Shown one piece after another: positions 48,092-58,500 of a DNA stretch of 64,000 bases. Every line of letters begins with the position of its first letter. Positions within the stretch are counted from its first letter, which is position 1. Under the pieces are notes generated by a model. That model saw nothing but the letters and a program-made list of their open reading frames with translations, did no database searches and was not told the DNA's origin. The stretch lies in assembly GCA_902595225.1 (NCBI GenBank), contig CACJPG010000001.1:67583-131582 (forward strand), in the 5' to 3' direction. Made by a program: the position numbers and the translations under genes. Source of the stretch: an uncultured Thiothrix sp. GTDB taxonomy: Bacteria; Pseudomonadota; Gammaproteobacteria; Poriferisulfidales; GCA-002705445.

Positions 48092-50499
48092 ACTACTATA
48101 TTAACAAGTTTATTTTGAATATATATTATTTTTTTTATTTTTTTATTTTCAATATATTTTTTTATCTCATCAAGGTCAGTAGCAATTTTTTCTATTTCTA
48201 CCTGTGGTGTATCAATATCTACTTCAATTTTTTTCCTTACTTTCCCATTAATCTGAATAATTATTAAAGTAGTATCACTTTCAAGAAAATTTTTATCAAC
48301 TTCAGGCCAACTAACTTTTTTATAAAATTTTTGTAGATTTAATACATCTGAAATTTCTTGACAAATATGGGGTGTAATCGGGTTTAATAATAATATAATG
48401 CTTTCATACGATTCCATTAATGTTTCTTTGCTAACATTATTGTTTTGTAAATTTTTATTCAAATTATTTAGTAGTTCCATACATGTCGAAACTATAGTAT
48501 TCAAACTTAATTTTTTTCCATAATCATCGCTAACTTTTAAAATTGCTTTGTTTGTTGCTATTTTTAAATTTTTCTCCTCATTATTATCATTACTTATATC
48601 TTCAATTTTTTTATTTATTAAATGATAGCCTGTGAGCCATAATTTATTTAAAAACCTATGTGCACCTTCAACTCCATTTTCTGACCACTCAAGTGAATTT
48701 TCTATTGGTGCAGCAAATATGACAAATAATCTTACAGTATCTGCGCCGTATTTTTGAATTAAATCCTGAGGATCGATTACATTACCTTTTGATTTTGACA
48801 TTTTAGATCCATTTTTTAAAACCATGCCTTGAGTTACAAGAGACATAAAAGGCTCATTTGTCTTTAAAAGGCCTTCGTCTCTTAGGAGCTTATGAAAGAA
48901 TCGAGCATATAATAAATGTAAGACAGCATGTTCTATTCCACCCACATATATGTCAACTGGCATCCAATAGTCTGCTTCCTTACCAATCATATTCTTTTCG
49001 TCTTTTGGTGAACAAAACCTAGCTTGGTACCAACTTGATTCAAAAAATGTATCAAGCGTATCTGTTTCTCTTATAGCTTTTAATCCAGTTTTTTTACACT
49101 TTGTATACTTCCATGTTGGATGATTTTCTAAAGGGTTTCCGCCCTTTGTAAAATCTATATCATGAGGAAGCTCAATTGGTAATTCATCCTCATCAAGAGT
49201 TAGAATTTCTCCATCCTCTCTGTAGATAACAGGAATTGGACATCCCCAATATCTTTGTCTAGAAATCCCCCAATCTCTTAATTTAAAATTTTTCTTTTTG
49301 CCTCCCTTTTTAACTTTTGAAATGTGTTTGACTATAGAATTTGATGCAGATGTACTATCGAGATTATTAAATTCAAATGAATTTATGAGCTTTCCTGTTC
49401 CAGTATATGCGGAGCTATTGGATTCATCATTTTCAATTACTTTTATAATTTCCAAACCATATTTTTTTGCAAAATCATAGTCTCTTTGGTCATGAGCAGG
49501 AACACCCATAACTGCTCCAGTTCCATAGCCTGTAAGAACATAATTTGAAAGCCAAATAGGGATTTTCTTGTTACTCAATGGGTGAATGGCATAGTAGCCA
49601 GTAAAAATTCCACAAATCAATTTATTTGACTTATCTTGATAATCTTTTTGGCTAATAATTTTCTTTGAAAATTCTTTAACTTCCTTAGAGCAACTCTCGA
49701 TTATTTCATGATCTGCAGCTACAGCCAGAAAAGTCACTCCATAAATCGTATCTGGTCGTGTTGTAAAAACACGAATATCAGATTTATTATCAATGCAAAA
49801 AGAAAATTCAGCGCCATCGGACTCGCCTATCCAATTTTTTTGCATTGATATCACATTATCTGGCCATAATTTTCTTATTTCCTCAAGGTCCTTTAACAGT
49901 TCCGCTGCGTATAAGGAAGTCTTTAAAAACCATTGAGAAATTTTCTTTTTTTCAACATCTGCACCAGATCTCCATCCCTTGCCATCAATTACTTGTTCGT
50001 TTGCTAGAACAGTTTTATCAACAGGATCCCAATTAACTAAAGATTCTTTTTTATAGACCAGATCCTTTTCATAAAGTTTTAAGAAAAACCATTGCTCCCA
50101 CTTATAATAATCTTTAGAGCAAGTTGATATTTCTCTATCCCAATCATAACTAAAGCCTAATGATTTTAGTTGCTTTTTCATATTATCAATATTTTTTAAA
50201 GTCCAATCTCTTGGAGAGAGATCATTTTCAATTGCTGCATTTTCGGCAGGAAGGCCAAATGCATCCCAGCCAATTGGATGAAGTACGTTTTCACCTAGCA
50301 TTCTATGATATCTTGCAATAACATCACTTATTGTGTAGTTTCTGACATGGCCGATATGAAGGTTTCCGCTTGGATATGGGAACATAGATAAACAGTAAAA
50401 CTTTTTATCTTTGTTTGGTTTGGCTTCAAAATCTTTAGCAGAATACCATTTTTCTTGTATTCTTTTTTCTAAATCTTTAGGGTTGTAACTTTCCTGCAT
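48088..50499 (-). CDS. leuS: Leucyl-tRNA synthetase
   Basis: FPYPSGNLHIGHVRNYTISDVIARY, HPIGWDAFGLPAENAAIEN, KMSKSKGNVIDP. Confidence 0.97.
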   Translation of the reverse strand: MQESYNPKDLEKRIQEKWYSAKDFEAKPNKDKKFYCLSMFPYPSGNLHIGHVRNYTISDVIARYHRMLGENVLHPIGWDAFGLPAENAAIENDLSPRDWTLKNIDNMKKQLKSLGFSYDWDREISTCSKDYYKWEQWFFLKLYEKDLVYKKESLVNWDPVDKTVLANEQVIDGKGWRSGADVEKKKISQWFLKTSLYAAELLKDLEEIRKLWPDNVISMQKNWIGESDGAEFSFCIDNKSDIRVFTTRPDTIYGVTFLAVAADHEIIESCSKEVKEFSKKIISQKDYQDKSNKLICGIFTGYYAIHPLSNKKIPIWLSNYVLTGYGTGAVMGVPAHDQRDYDFAKKYGLEIIKVIENDESNSSAYTGTGKLINSFEFNNLDSTSASNSIVKHISKVKKGGKKKNFKLRDWGISRQRYWGCPIPVIYREDGEILTLDEDELPIELPHDIDFTKGGNPLENHPTWKYTKCKKTGLKAIRETDTLDTFFESSWYQARFCSPKDEKNMIGKEADYWMPVDIYVGGIEHAVLHLLYARFFHKLLRDEGLLKTNEPFMSLVTQGMVLKNGSKMSKSKGNVIDPQDLIQKYGADTVRLFVIFAAPIENSLEWSENGVEGAHRFLNKLWLTGYHLINKKIEDISNDNNEEKNLKIATNKAILKVSDDYGKKLSLNTIVSTCMELLNNLNKNLQNNNVSKETLMESYESIILLLNPITPHICQEISDVLNLQKFYKKVSWPEVDKNFLESDTTLIIIQINGKVRKKIEVDIDTPQVEIEKIATDLDEIKKYIENKKIKKIIYIQNKLVNIVV

Positions 50500-50562
50500 A
50501 TCAAATATTTTGTTATAATTATTTTACAAAATTTAACATAAGTTGCATATAATGTCTGAATT

Positions 50563-51807
50563 ATGATTATAAATAAAGATACATTTAAGTTTAATCCAAA
50601 CATCAATCCTGCGAAATTTTTGTGGAAGTTTTTAAAAACTGAATCTGCATCAGGTGTTCTTCTAATTATATTTAGTATATTAGCTATCATACTCGCCAAC
50701 TCTGAACTTTCTTCATACTATTATTCGCTTAAAAATAGTTATATATCAATAGGTTTTAATGACTTTTATATAAAGGAGACAGCACACCATTTTGTAAATG
50801 ATGGGCTTATGGCGATATTTTTTTTAGTTATTGGATTGGAATTAAAAAGAGAAATGATTAGCGGGCAGCTGTCATCTGTGAAAAAAGTGCTTTTGCCAGG
50901 TGTTGCTGCAGTTGGCGGCATGGCTATACCTGCTCTTGTTTACTTGTATATAAATATTGACAATCCTTTAGCAACATCTGGTTGGGCCATACCTACAGCA
51001 ACAGATATAGCGTTTTCTCTAGCTGTATTAGCAGTTCTTGGCACAAGAGTGCCAATAAGTCTAAAAATATTTCTTTTGTCTCTTGCAATTATAGATGATT
51101 TAGGTGCTGTACTTGTAATTGCTTTGTATTATACATCAGATATATCTACAGGTTATTTGCTAAGCGCATTTGGTGTATTCATGATATTGATGTGGCTAAA
51201 TTTTAATAATGTTAAAAATGTTTCAACATACTTAATTGGAGGACTTTTCTTATGGTATTGTATATTACATTCAGGAATTCATACAACTATAGCTGGAGTA
51301 ATACTTGCAGCAACGATACCTTTTACAATTAAAGAGACAAACATTTCACCTCTAAGATTTTTAGAAGAAAAACTTCATACCTTTTCTGGTTTTATAATTT
51401 TACCCTTATTTGCTTTTTTTAATGCTGATATTGACCTTGATTCTTTGAGTTTCAAATCCTTATCAAATCCTGTCCCATTAGGAATAATGCTAGGACTCCT
51501 AATTGGTAAACCATTAGGCATTACTTTAATAACATATCTATCAGTAAAAATAAAACTATGTAGCTTGCCAAAAGAGTTAAATTATTATGATATTCTTGGA
51601 GTATCTTTTTTATGTGGTATAGGATTTACAATGAGTTTATTTATTAATACCCTTGCATTTCCTGAGTCGCTCAATACAGTAAGTTTTGGTCAAGAATATT
51701 CAAAATCAGGAATATTTTTTGGTTCGATTCTTTCTGGTATTTTAGGTTATGTGCTATTAAGGTTAAAATTAAAATCAAAATCAAATGAAATCCTAGAAAA
51801 TGAATAA
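50563..51807 (+). CDS. nhaA: Na+/H+ antiporter NhaA
   Basis: VNDGLMAIFFLVIGLELKREM, GWAIPTATDIAFSLAVLAVLGTRVP, LAIIDDLGAVLVIAL. Confidence 0.95.
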   Translation: MIINKDTFKFNPNINPAKFLWKFLKTESASGVLLIIFSILAIILANSELSSYYYSLKNSYISIGFNDFYIKETAHHFVNDGLMAIFFLVIGLELKREMISGQLSSVKKVLLPGVAAVGGMAIPALVYLYINIDNPLATSGWAIPTATDIAFSLAVLAVLGTRVPISLKIFLLSLAIIDDLGAVLVIALYYTSDISTGYLLSAFGVFMILMWLNFNNVKNVSTYLIGGLFLWYCILHSGIHTTIAGVILAATIPFTIKETNISPLRFLEEKLHTFSGFIILPLFAFFNADIDLDSLSFKSLSNPVPLGIMLGLLIGKPLGITLITYLSVKIKLCSLPKELNYYDILGVSFLCGIGFTMSLFINTLAFPESLNTVSFGQEYSKSGIFFGSILSGILGYVLLRLKLKSKSNEILENE

Positions 51808-52825
51808 TACAAATAAAATTTATAAGTCAATTTTAACTATTAGCGGGCTAATAGTTATTTTTGCTGGACTAAAAGTTGCTGATAAAATTGTAGTACCATT
51901 CTTACTGTCAATGTTTATAGCTCTTATTTCTTTTCCATTGCTTAATTTCTTTAAATCAAAAAAAATAAATACACCTATTTCTGTAACACTTGTTTTAATC
52001 ACTATTATTAGCATAAGTTTAAGCTTTGCAGCTTTAATAGGCACATCTATAAACGGTTTTCGAAAATCGCTACCGGCATATAAAGAAAAAATAAATCTAG
52101 GTATTGAGAATATTTCTTTGCTTGCTGAAAAACTTAACTTAAATATTAATCCGAATTTTCTTAGTGACTATATTGATCCAAGTTTTATAATGCAATCGGT
52201 TGCTAATACCATAAGTGCTTTTGGTAATGTTCTAACAAACTACTTTTTAATATTATTTATCGTAATGTTTACACTTCTTGAAGCGGCAATATTCTCCGAA
52301 AAACTAAAAAAAGCTTTTTCTGATAGCGGCAAACCAATGCCAAATTTGCAAAGTTTCAGTGAAAATATGAATAAGTATTTATCAATAAAAACTATTGTAA
52401 GTATTATTACTGGAATTCTTATATATTTTTCTTTAACCATTATTGGCTTAGATCACGCAATAATGTGGGGATTAATAGCTTTCTTATTAAATTATATACC
52501 AAATATAGGCTCTATAATTGCCTCAATACCTGCTATTTTAATAGCTTTAATACAATTCAATATATATTATGCATTGACTGTCGGTCTAGTCTATTTGATA
52601 GTAAATATCGTAATGGGTAGTATTATTGAGCCCAAGTATCTTGGAAAAGAGCTAGGTCTTTCAACTCTTATAATATTTTTGTCACTAATTTTTTGGGGTT
52701 GGTTACTGGGACCGGTTGGGATGCTTCTTTCAGTTCCATTGACCATGATAGTAAAGATTGCTCTTGAAAGTAATGATGACACAAGATGGATAGCAATATT
52801 GTTAAGCAGGAATGTAAAAGATTAG
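51800..52825 (+). CDS. AI-2E family transporter (PF01594-type)
   Basis: LLNYIPNIGSIIASIPAILIALIQF, GSIIEPKYLGKELGLSTLIIFLSLIFWGWLLGPVGMLLSVPLTMIVKIALE. Confidence 0.92.
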   Translation: MNNTNKIYKSILTISGLIVIFAGLKVADKIVVPFLLSMFIALISFPLLNFFKSKKINTPISVTLVLITIISISLSFAALIGTSINGFRKSLPAYKEKINLGIENISLLAEKLNLNINPNFLSDYIDPSFIMQSVANTISAFGNVLTNYFLILFIVMFTLLEAAIFSEKLKKAFSDSGKPMPNLQSFSENMNKYLSIKTIVSIITGILIYFSLTIIGLDHAIMWGLIAFLLNYIPNIGSIIASIPAILIALIQFNIYYALTVGLVYLIVNIVMGSIIEPKYLGKELGLSTLIIFLSLIFWGWLLGPVGMLLSVPLTMIVKIALESNDDTRWIAILLSRNVKD

Positions 52826-52841
52826 GGGAAATTTTTGTTTA

Positions 52842-54203
52842 CTACCATTTGAAGCTGCCTTTTGAAAAATACTTTAAAAAAATTGATACTTTTTCAAGAC
52901 TTTCTAGATATTCTTCCTCTGGATCTGAATCATAAACTATGCCACCGCCTGCAGCAAAATATAACTCATTATCACAAATCATAATTGTCCTTATGCAAAT
53001 ATTTGTATCCATATCATTGCTTAAATCAAAATAACCAATTGATCCACAATAAACTTCTCTTGGTCTCTTTTCTAATTCCTTGATAATTTCCATAGATCTT
53101 TTTTTTGGAGCGCCAGTAATTGATCCTCCAGGAAAGCATGACGCAAGAAGATCAATAGAACTTATATTATGCCTTAACTTTCCGCTAATAGTGCTAACCA
53201 TATGATGCACTGACGCAAAGCTCTCAATATCAAAAAGTTTATTTACTTTCACTGTATTTAGATTGCAGCATTTACTAAGATCATTTCTTAATAAATCAAC
53301 AATCATGAGATTTTCAGAGATATTTTTTTCATCTTTTCTCAATATCTCTTTCTGCTTTTCATCAAGTTTTTTATCACTTAGCCTTTTTAATGTTCCTTTA
53401 ATTGGTTTTGTTTCGACAATATTATCTTTTATAGAAATAAATCTTTCGGGAGAGCAACTTAATAAATATTTATCGCCAAAATTAAAATAGGATGAATATG
53501 GCGCTGGATTTATGTTTCTTAAATTCTTGTATAGATCCCAGGAATCACCGGTAAAATCAAGTTTAAAATTTTGTGAGTAATTTACTTGATAGCAGTCTCC
53601 ATCGGATATATATTTTTTTATTTTTTTTATATCATCTATATATTGTTCTTTAGGAGTAATTTGTTTTAAGTTCGAAAATACGTAAGAAGAATTAACTTTA
53701 CTTAAATATTCACTTGATTTAAACATATCAATAAGATTTGATATAAAAGTATTTTCTTGTTGGAAAGTAAGCCATGTAATTTTATTTCTATGATCTACAA
53801 TAATTGCCCATTCATATAATCCAATAGCTATATCAGGAAATGAACCTGCTGAATATAAATCTTCATCGCTAAATGCATCATATCCAAAGTAGCCCATATA
53901 GCCTGAATTAAAAGGAAGCTCGCTTGTGTGATCCACTACCCTATTCTTGAAGTACTTTTTTATAATTTCTAATGGCTTATCAATAACTAAGGAGCGATTA
54001 TCACCCTCTGTTACTGATATTTTATTCTGATGAGAAATAATTTTTATTGATGGATTACATGAAAGTATACTGTATCTACCAAAATTTCCTTTATCATGGC
54101 AGCTATCAAGTAAAATAAACCATTCAAAATCTTTTAGCGCATTACCATATATACAAGGATTTTCGTGATAGTTGATCTTGATTTTATTCATTATTCTTTT
54201 CAA
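52842..54203 (-). CDS. pabB: Aminodeoxychorismate synthase component I / anthranilate synthase component I family
   Basis: GYMGYFGYDAFS, CYQVNYSQNFKLDF, SCSPERFISIKDNIVETKPIKGT, LMIVDLLRNDLSKCC, CFPGGSITGAPKKRSMEII. Confidence 0.92.
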   Translation of the reverse strand: MKRIMNKIKINYHENPCIYGNALKDFEWFILLDSCHDKGNFGRYSILSCNPSIKIISHQNKISVTEGDNRSLVIDKPLEIIKKYFKNRVVDHTSELPFNSGYMGYFGYDAFSDEDLYSAGSFPDIAIGLYEWAIIVDHRNKITWLTFQQENTFISNLIDMFKSSEYLSKVNSSYVFSNLKQITPKEQYIDDIKKIKKYISDGDCYQVNYSQNFKLDFTGDSWDLYKNLRNINPAPYSSYFNFGDKYLLSCSPERFISIKDNIVETKPIKGTLKRLSDKKLDEKQKEILRKDEKNISENLMIVDLLRNDLSKCCNLNTVKVNKLFDIESFASVHHMVSTISGKLRHNISSIDLLASCFPGGSITGAPKKRSMEIIKELEKRPREVYCGSIGYFDLSNDMDTNICIRTIMICDNELYFAAGGGIVYDSDPEEEYLESLEKVSIFLKYFSKGSFKW

Positions 54204-55227
54204 AGTAGTTTAATATGACTAAAAATGATGTGAAATGTGAAAATAGGTCTACATTATTTAAGTGTTCGTCGTCAATAATTAGGTGGCTCTTCATTAAATT
54301 TTCGTGCTTAATTTTCTTTTCATAGCAAACTTCTTGTATTAACTTTCTACCTTCACCAATAGATGAAATAACGAGATCACTTTTTATAGTTTTACAGATA
54401 TGGCTTATATAACCTAACATATTTTCTAAAAAAATCTGTTTTAGCTGTTTTGAAATTGATATTACAATAGAATTATCTTTATAATTCTCATCTAAACCAA
54501 ATGATCTTAATATTCTTCTACGAGAGTTTTCCTTTGAAAAGGGTAAATTATCAGACCCAACATACGGTAATTTGCTAAAATCTATATCATCCAACATACA
54601 AAACACATCACCTGTTGTTGCATACACCTCCTTTATAATAGGCAAATCTTGATTATTAAATGATATTTTATCTGCTAACATTGCTAGAGGAGTACGAACA
54701 ACACCCTGGTATAAAAGTGTCTTATTTTTTAAACGAGAAAAATCGTCTATATTTGCATCTAAATTCATGCCTTTATATATAAAATCTGTTGTTGTTGATC
54801 CAATATCAATAATTAAATTTATATTATTTAATCTCCTAATATAGTTTAAAGTCAACATCCAGTTCGTAGAATACAATTGTTCTGGAAATTTATCAGCTTG
54901 ATAAAAATCTATATATGAATTGGAATTTGAGTAATATTTTATTTTACCAGATAAATTTTTTTCACATAAGTTTATAAGATAATTAATTCCTTCACTGCGT
55001 GATGAAAAATTATCACAGGACTCTGCTGTAAAGGTTATAAGATGTAAACAGTTAGCAGAAGAGAATTTATTTAATACAAACTGAAAAAAATCTTCCAAGG
55101 GTTTTGTAGACTCCCAAATTGGTATTACTTCAAAGTAGGATTCAATAACTTCACATTTTGAATTACAAATTGCTAATTTCGTATTAGCGCCCCCAATATC
55201 CCATCCAAAGTAAATTTTGTTGTCCAT
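54184..55227 (-). CDS. H4MPT/methanofuran-linked hydantoinase/kinase-fold protein (MfnF-like)
   Basis: FGWDIGGANTKLAICN, LIIDIGSTTTDFIY, YQGVVRTPLAMLADKI, YATTGDVFCMLDDI; typical one-carbon family protein. Confidence 0.87.
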   Translation of the reverse strand: MDNKIYFGWDIGGANTKLAICNSKCEVIESYFEVIPIWESTKPLEDFFQFVLNKFSSANCLHLITFTAESCDNFSSRSEGINYLINLCEKNLSGKIKYYSNSNSYIDFYQADKFPEQLYSTNWMLTLNYIRRLNNINLIIDIGSTTTDFIYKGMNLDANIDDFSRLKNKTLLYQGVVRTPLAMLADKISFNNQDLPIIKEVYATTGDVFCMLDDIDFSKLPYVGSDNLPFSKENSRRRILRSFGLDENYKDNSIVISISKQLKQIFLENMLGYISHICKTIKSDLVISSIGEGRKLIQEVCYEKKIKHENLMKSHLIIDDEHLNNVDLFSHFTSFLVILNYFEKNNE

Positions 55228-56195
55228 TATGATACACTTATAGAAAACTTCTTATTTTCTTTTATATTAAATTTAAAGCTTACATTATTATAAAGCTCTG
55301 CTGGATTAAAACCTATAGATTCTCTTAAAAAAGTATATGATGTTGTTAGTCTGGGATTGATTTCCAAAAAAAATATTTCTTTGTTTTCAGAGATTATAAA
55401 ATCCATTCCAAAAAAACCATCATACCCAGTAAACCCTTTTAATATATCTTGCACTATATGTTTAAAATCATTTATATGATCGTTAAAAGCACCGATTCTC
55501 ATTTCTTTTAAAAAAATTTCATTAGCGGATTTTCTTTCGTATATTTGTTCATTTAAAGATAAAATTTCAAAGATACCATCTTTTGAAAATATATTAACAC
55601 CAACAACTTGTCCCTTTATAAATTTTTGATAAATATGTTTTTTTGTTAAAAAATTTTTATTATTTTCCAAATCATTTCTATCTTTAAAAATATATAGCAT
55701 ATCAGCCCCAAGCCCATCTTTAATTTTTGCAACTATAGGTTCTTTTTCATTTATTTTCTTATAATCATTATGTATTAATTCTGTATTAGGTAATTTATTT
55801 TTAATTAAATTATTAGTTTTTTGCTTATCGTAGGTCTCTTGTATAAAAACACTTGAACAATTTAAGTGAGGAATTTTTTTTTCTTCAAGAAATTTAATAA
55901 TATTATATAAAATATTATTTTCTTCGGGAGCCAGTATAAAAGCCTTATCAAATTCATGAAATAAATTTAGTATTTCTAAATTTGCATTGATATTATCATT
56001 TCGATATATAATATTTCCTTCTTTGAATAATTTTTGATTTTCTTTATTTATTAGAATAGATGTCTTAGAATCGGAGTACTTATTAGATAAATTATTTATT
56101 TTTTCACTTATGATAATTTTTGCTTCATTAAGAAGAAAAGCATTTTTTTTAGTTATAACTTCGCCTAAAATATATTCGTATATTAAAATATTCAT
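55227..56195 (-). CDS. ATP-grasp ligase (MfnD, tyramine-L-glutamate ligase-like)
   Basis: N-terminus MNILIYEYILGE; VAKIKDGLGADMLYIF; GYDGFFGMDFIISENKEIFFLEINPRLTTSYTFL. Confidence 0.82.
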   Translation of the reverse strand: MNILIYEYILGEVITKKNAFLLNEAKIIISEKINNLSNKYSDSKTSILINKENQKLFKEGNIIYRNDNINANLEILNLFHEFDKAFILAPEENNILYNIIKFLEEKKIPHLNCSSVFIQETYDKQKTNNLIKNKLPNTELIHNDYKKINEKEPIVAKIKDGLGADMLYIFKDRNDLENNKNFLTKKHIYQKFIKGQVVGVNIFSKDGIFEILSLNEQIYERKSANEIFLKEMRIGAFNDHINDFKHIVQDILKGFTGYDGFFGMDFIISENKEIFFLEINPRLTTSYTFLRESIGFNPAELYNNVSFKFNIKENKKFSISVS

Positions 56196-56201
56196 CTAAA
56201 T

Positions 56202-56870
56202 ATGAAATTAATCCCTGCTATAGATTTAAAAAATAATAAAGTAGTCATTCCATATGGTAATAGCAGATCTGACTACAAAGAAATACCAAAAGATAAATCA
56301 CCAACGTCTGACCCTATAAAATTTATAGATTTCCTATTATCTATTCATAATTTTAGCACAATATATATTGCAGATTTAGATTCAATTAAAAGTTTCACAG
56401 AAAATAATTGCCTTATTAAAGAGATCCTGTGCAAATTTAATAATCTAAAATTTATTATAGATAATGGTACTCGCAAGTTCTCTCAAATTAACTTTATAGA
56501 TAACAATATGACTCAAATTATAGGTACCGAAACTTTTGTTGAATATGAAAAATTACATAAAAGTAATTTTAAAAATTTCATATTATCTTTAGATATGAAG
56601 GATGGTAATGTTTTATGTAAAAATTCTAATTACAACTTACTATCACCGATAAAAACTATATGCATGAACCTAGATAATATAGGAAAAAATTATGGTATAA
56701 ATAAAATTAATATAAAAAAAATTCATAATTTATATACAAATACTGAAGTTATATATTCAGGTGGAATTAGAAATCATAATGATGTATTAGAGCTTAAAAA
56801 TTTTGGAATCAATGAAGTAATACTTTTATCGTCAATACTCGACAAGAAGATTGATTATAAAATTCTCTAA
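56202..56870 (+). CDS. HisA/HisF-related TIM-barrel protein of H4MPT/methanofuran clusters
   Basis: MKLIPAIDLKNNKVVIPYGNSRSDY, IYIADLDSIKSF, VIYSGGIRNHNDVLELKNFGINEVILLSSI. Confidence 0.85.
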   Translation: MKLIPAIDLKNNKVVIPYGNSRSDYKEIPKDKSPTSDPIKFIDFLLSIHNFSTIYIADLDSIKSFTENNCLIKEILCKFNNLKFIIDNGTRKFSQINFIDNNMTQIIGTETFVEYEKLHKSNFKNFILSLDMKDGNVLCKNSNYNLLSPIKTICMNLDNIGKNYGINKINIKKIHNLYTNTEVIYSGGIRNHNDVLELKNFGINEVILLSSILDKKIDYKIL

Positions 56871-56874
56871 AAAT

Positions 56875-57495
56875 TTATTTTAGAAGTTTAGAAACTTCAT
56901 TAATAATTTGAGTACATACATCTTCAAGAGGTAGCTTTGAATCAACTTTTTTTACTCTGTTAGCATTTGAACTTGCTATTTTTAAATATCCATTATAAAC
57001 ATCATCAAAAAATTTATCAGACAAATTTTCAAATCTATCCTTAGATTTTGTCTTTGGAAATCTCTTCATTGCTAATTCGTATGATAAATCAAAAAAAATC
57101 GTAAGATCTGGAATTATTTTTTCTGTAAAATTTTCAATTAATAAATTTATTTTTTCCAAACTTACTTTTTTTCCATAACCTTGATATGCTATCGACGCAT
57201 CAATATATCTATCACATAAAACCCAAGTACCTTTATCAAGGTTAGGAATAATAATTTCGTTTATGTGCTGATTTCTGATGGAAAAAAGCAAAAGTGATTC
57301 TGACTCAGCTGTAATATTTGTATTATTATCAAGAAGAATATTACGTATTGATTCACCAAATTCCGTCCCACCAGGCTCTCTTGTACAACACACTTCAATC
57401 CCTTTCTCTTGTAAATAATTTTGAATTTTTTTAATTGTTGTACTTTTCCCAACACCCTCTATACCTTCAAAGCTTATAAATTTTCCTTTATTCAT
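56875..57495 (-). CDS. tmk: Thymidylate kinase
   Basis: FISFEGIEGVGKSTTIKKI, CCTREPGGTEFGESIRNILL, LCDRYIDASIAYQGYG. Confidence 0.95.
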   Translation of the reverse strand: MNKGKFISFEGIEGVGKSTTIKKIQNYLQEKGIEVCCTREPGGTEFGESIRNILLDNNTNITAESESLLLFSIRNQHINEIIIPNLDKGTWVLCDRYIDASIAYQGYGKKVSLEKINLLIENFTEKIIPDLTIFFDLSYELAMKRFPKTKSKDRFENLSDKFFDDVYNGYLKIASSNANRVKKVDSKLPLEDVCTQIINEVSKLLK

Positions 57496-57501
57496 ATTTC
57501 T

Positions 57502-58500
57502 TTATTTTTGATATTTGTTTACAGCTTTTAAATGCTCATCATAAGTTTCTGAAAAAATATGTTCACCCTTATTATTAGATACAAAATATAAATATTTACT
57601 AGTACTTGGCTTGCTTGCAGCTTTTATAGAACTTTCACTTGGCGAGCAAATCGGGGTTTTTGGTAAACCATTTATTTTATATGTATTATATTCGTTTTTT
57701 GCATTTAAATCTTTCTTTGTAATATTCCCTTGAAAATTTTTCATACCGTAGATAACTGTAGGATCTGCCTGAAGTCTCATATTCTTATTTAATCTATTTA
57801 CAAAAACACTTGCAACTAAGGGCTTCTCAGAGCTTTTTGAGGTTTCCTTTTCTATTATTGAGGCCATAATAAGCATTTCATACTTTGTTTTGTATGGCAG
57901 TGAAAAATCTCTTTCAGTCCAATATGTTGAAAGTATTTTATTCATTTTAGAAATACAAGTACTTATAAAAGCTTCATAAGTTATACCTTCGGCAAATTTA
58001 TAAGTATCTGGAAAACATAGTCCCTCCAAAGACTCATAATCAAGACGAGATATATAAATTTCTTCGTATTTTGTATCAAACTCTGAGCTATCAATTTTGC
58101 TGTTATTTAGGAGAGTTTGTTTTATATCACTATATGTCGAACCCTCTATAATAGTTATGTGCTCTTGAATAACTTTGCCGTTAATGAGCTTTCGCAATAG
58201 AGAATATTCAGTATCACCTTTCTTTACTCTATAAGTACCGTTTTTAAATATAGGATTGTAATCGTAAAGATATGCTAAAATTTTAAATCTTAATTCTGAA
58301 TTTATATATCCATTTTCTCTTAATTGTCTAATTGTTTTTCCAACTGAATCACCAGATTTAACTTTAATAAGCAAGTGGGAATTTTTTTTTATAATTATAT
58401 TATTAAATGAAAAATTTAAATATGATAAAAAAATAAAAGATATTAAAAAAGTGAAAAAAATTAAAAATTTCGCTGTGGTTTCTTTATTAAAATTTGTCAT
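57502..58500 (-). CDS. mltG: Endolytic transglycosylase MltG (YceG-like)
   Basis: LEGLCFPDTYKFAEG, LIMASIIEKETSKSSEKPLVASVFVNRLNKNMRLQADPTVIYGM. Confidence 0.94.
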   Translation of the reverse strand: MTNFNKETTAKFLIFFTFLISFIFLSYLNFSFNNIIIKKNSHLLIKVKSGDSVGKTIRQLRENGYINSELRFKILAYLYDYNPIFKNGTYRVKKGDTEYSLLRKLINGKVIQEHITIIEGSTYSDIKQTLLNNSKIDSSEFDTKYEEIYISRLDYESLEGLCFPDTYKFAEGITYEAFISTCISKMNKILSTYWTERDFSLPYKTKYEMLIMASIIEKETSKSSEKPLVASVFVNRLNKNMRLQADPTVIYGMKNFQGNITKKDLNAKNEYNTYKINGLPKTPICSPSESSIKAASKPSTSKYLYFVSNNKGEHIFSETYDEHLKAVNKYQK

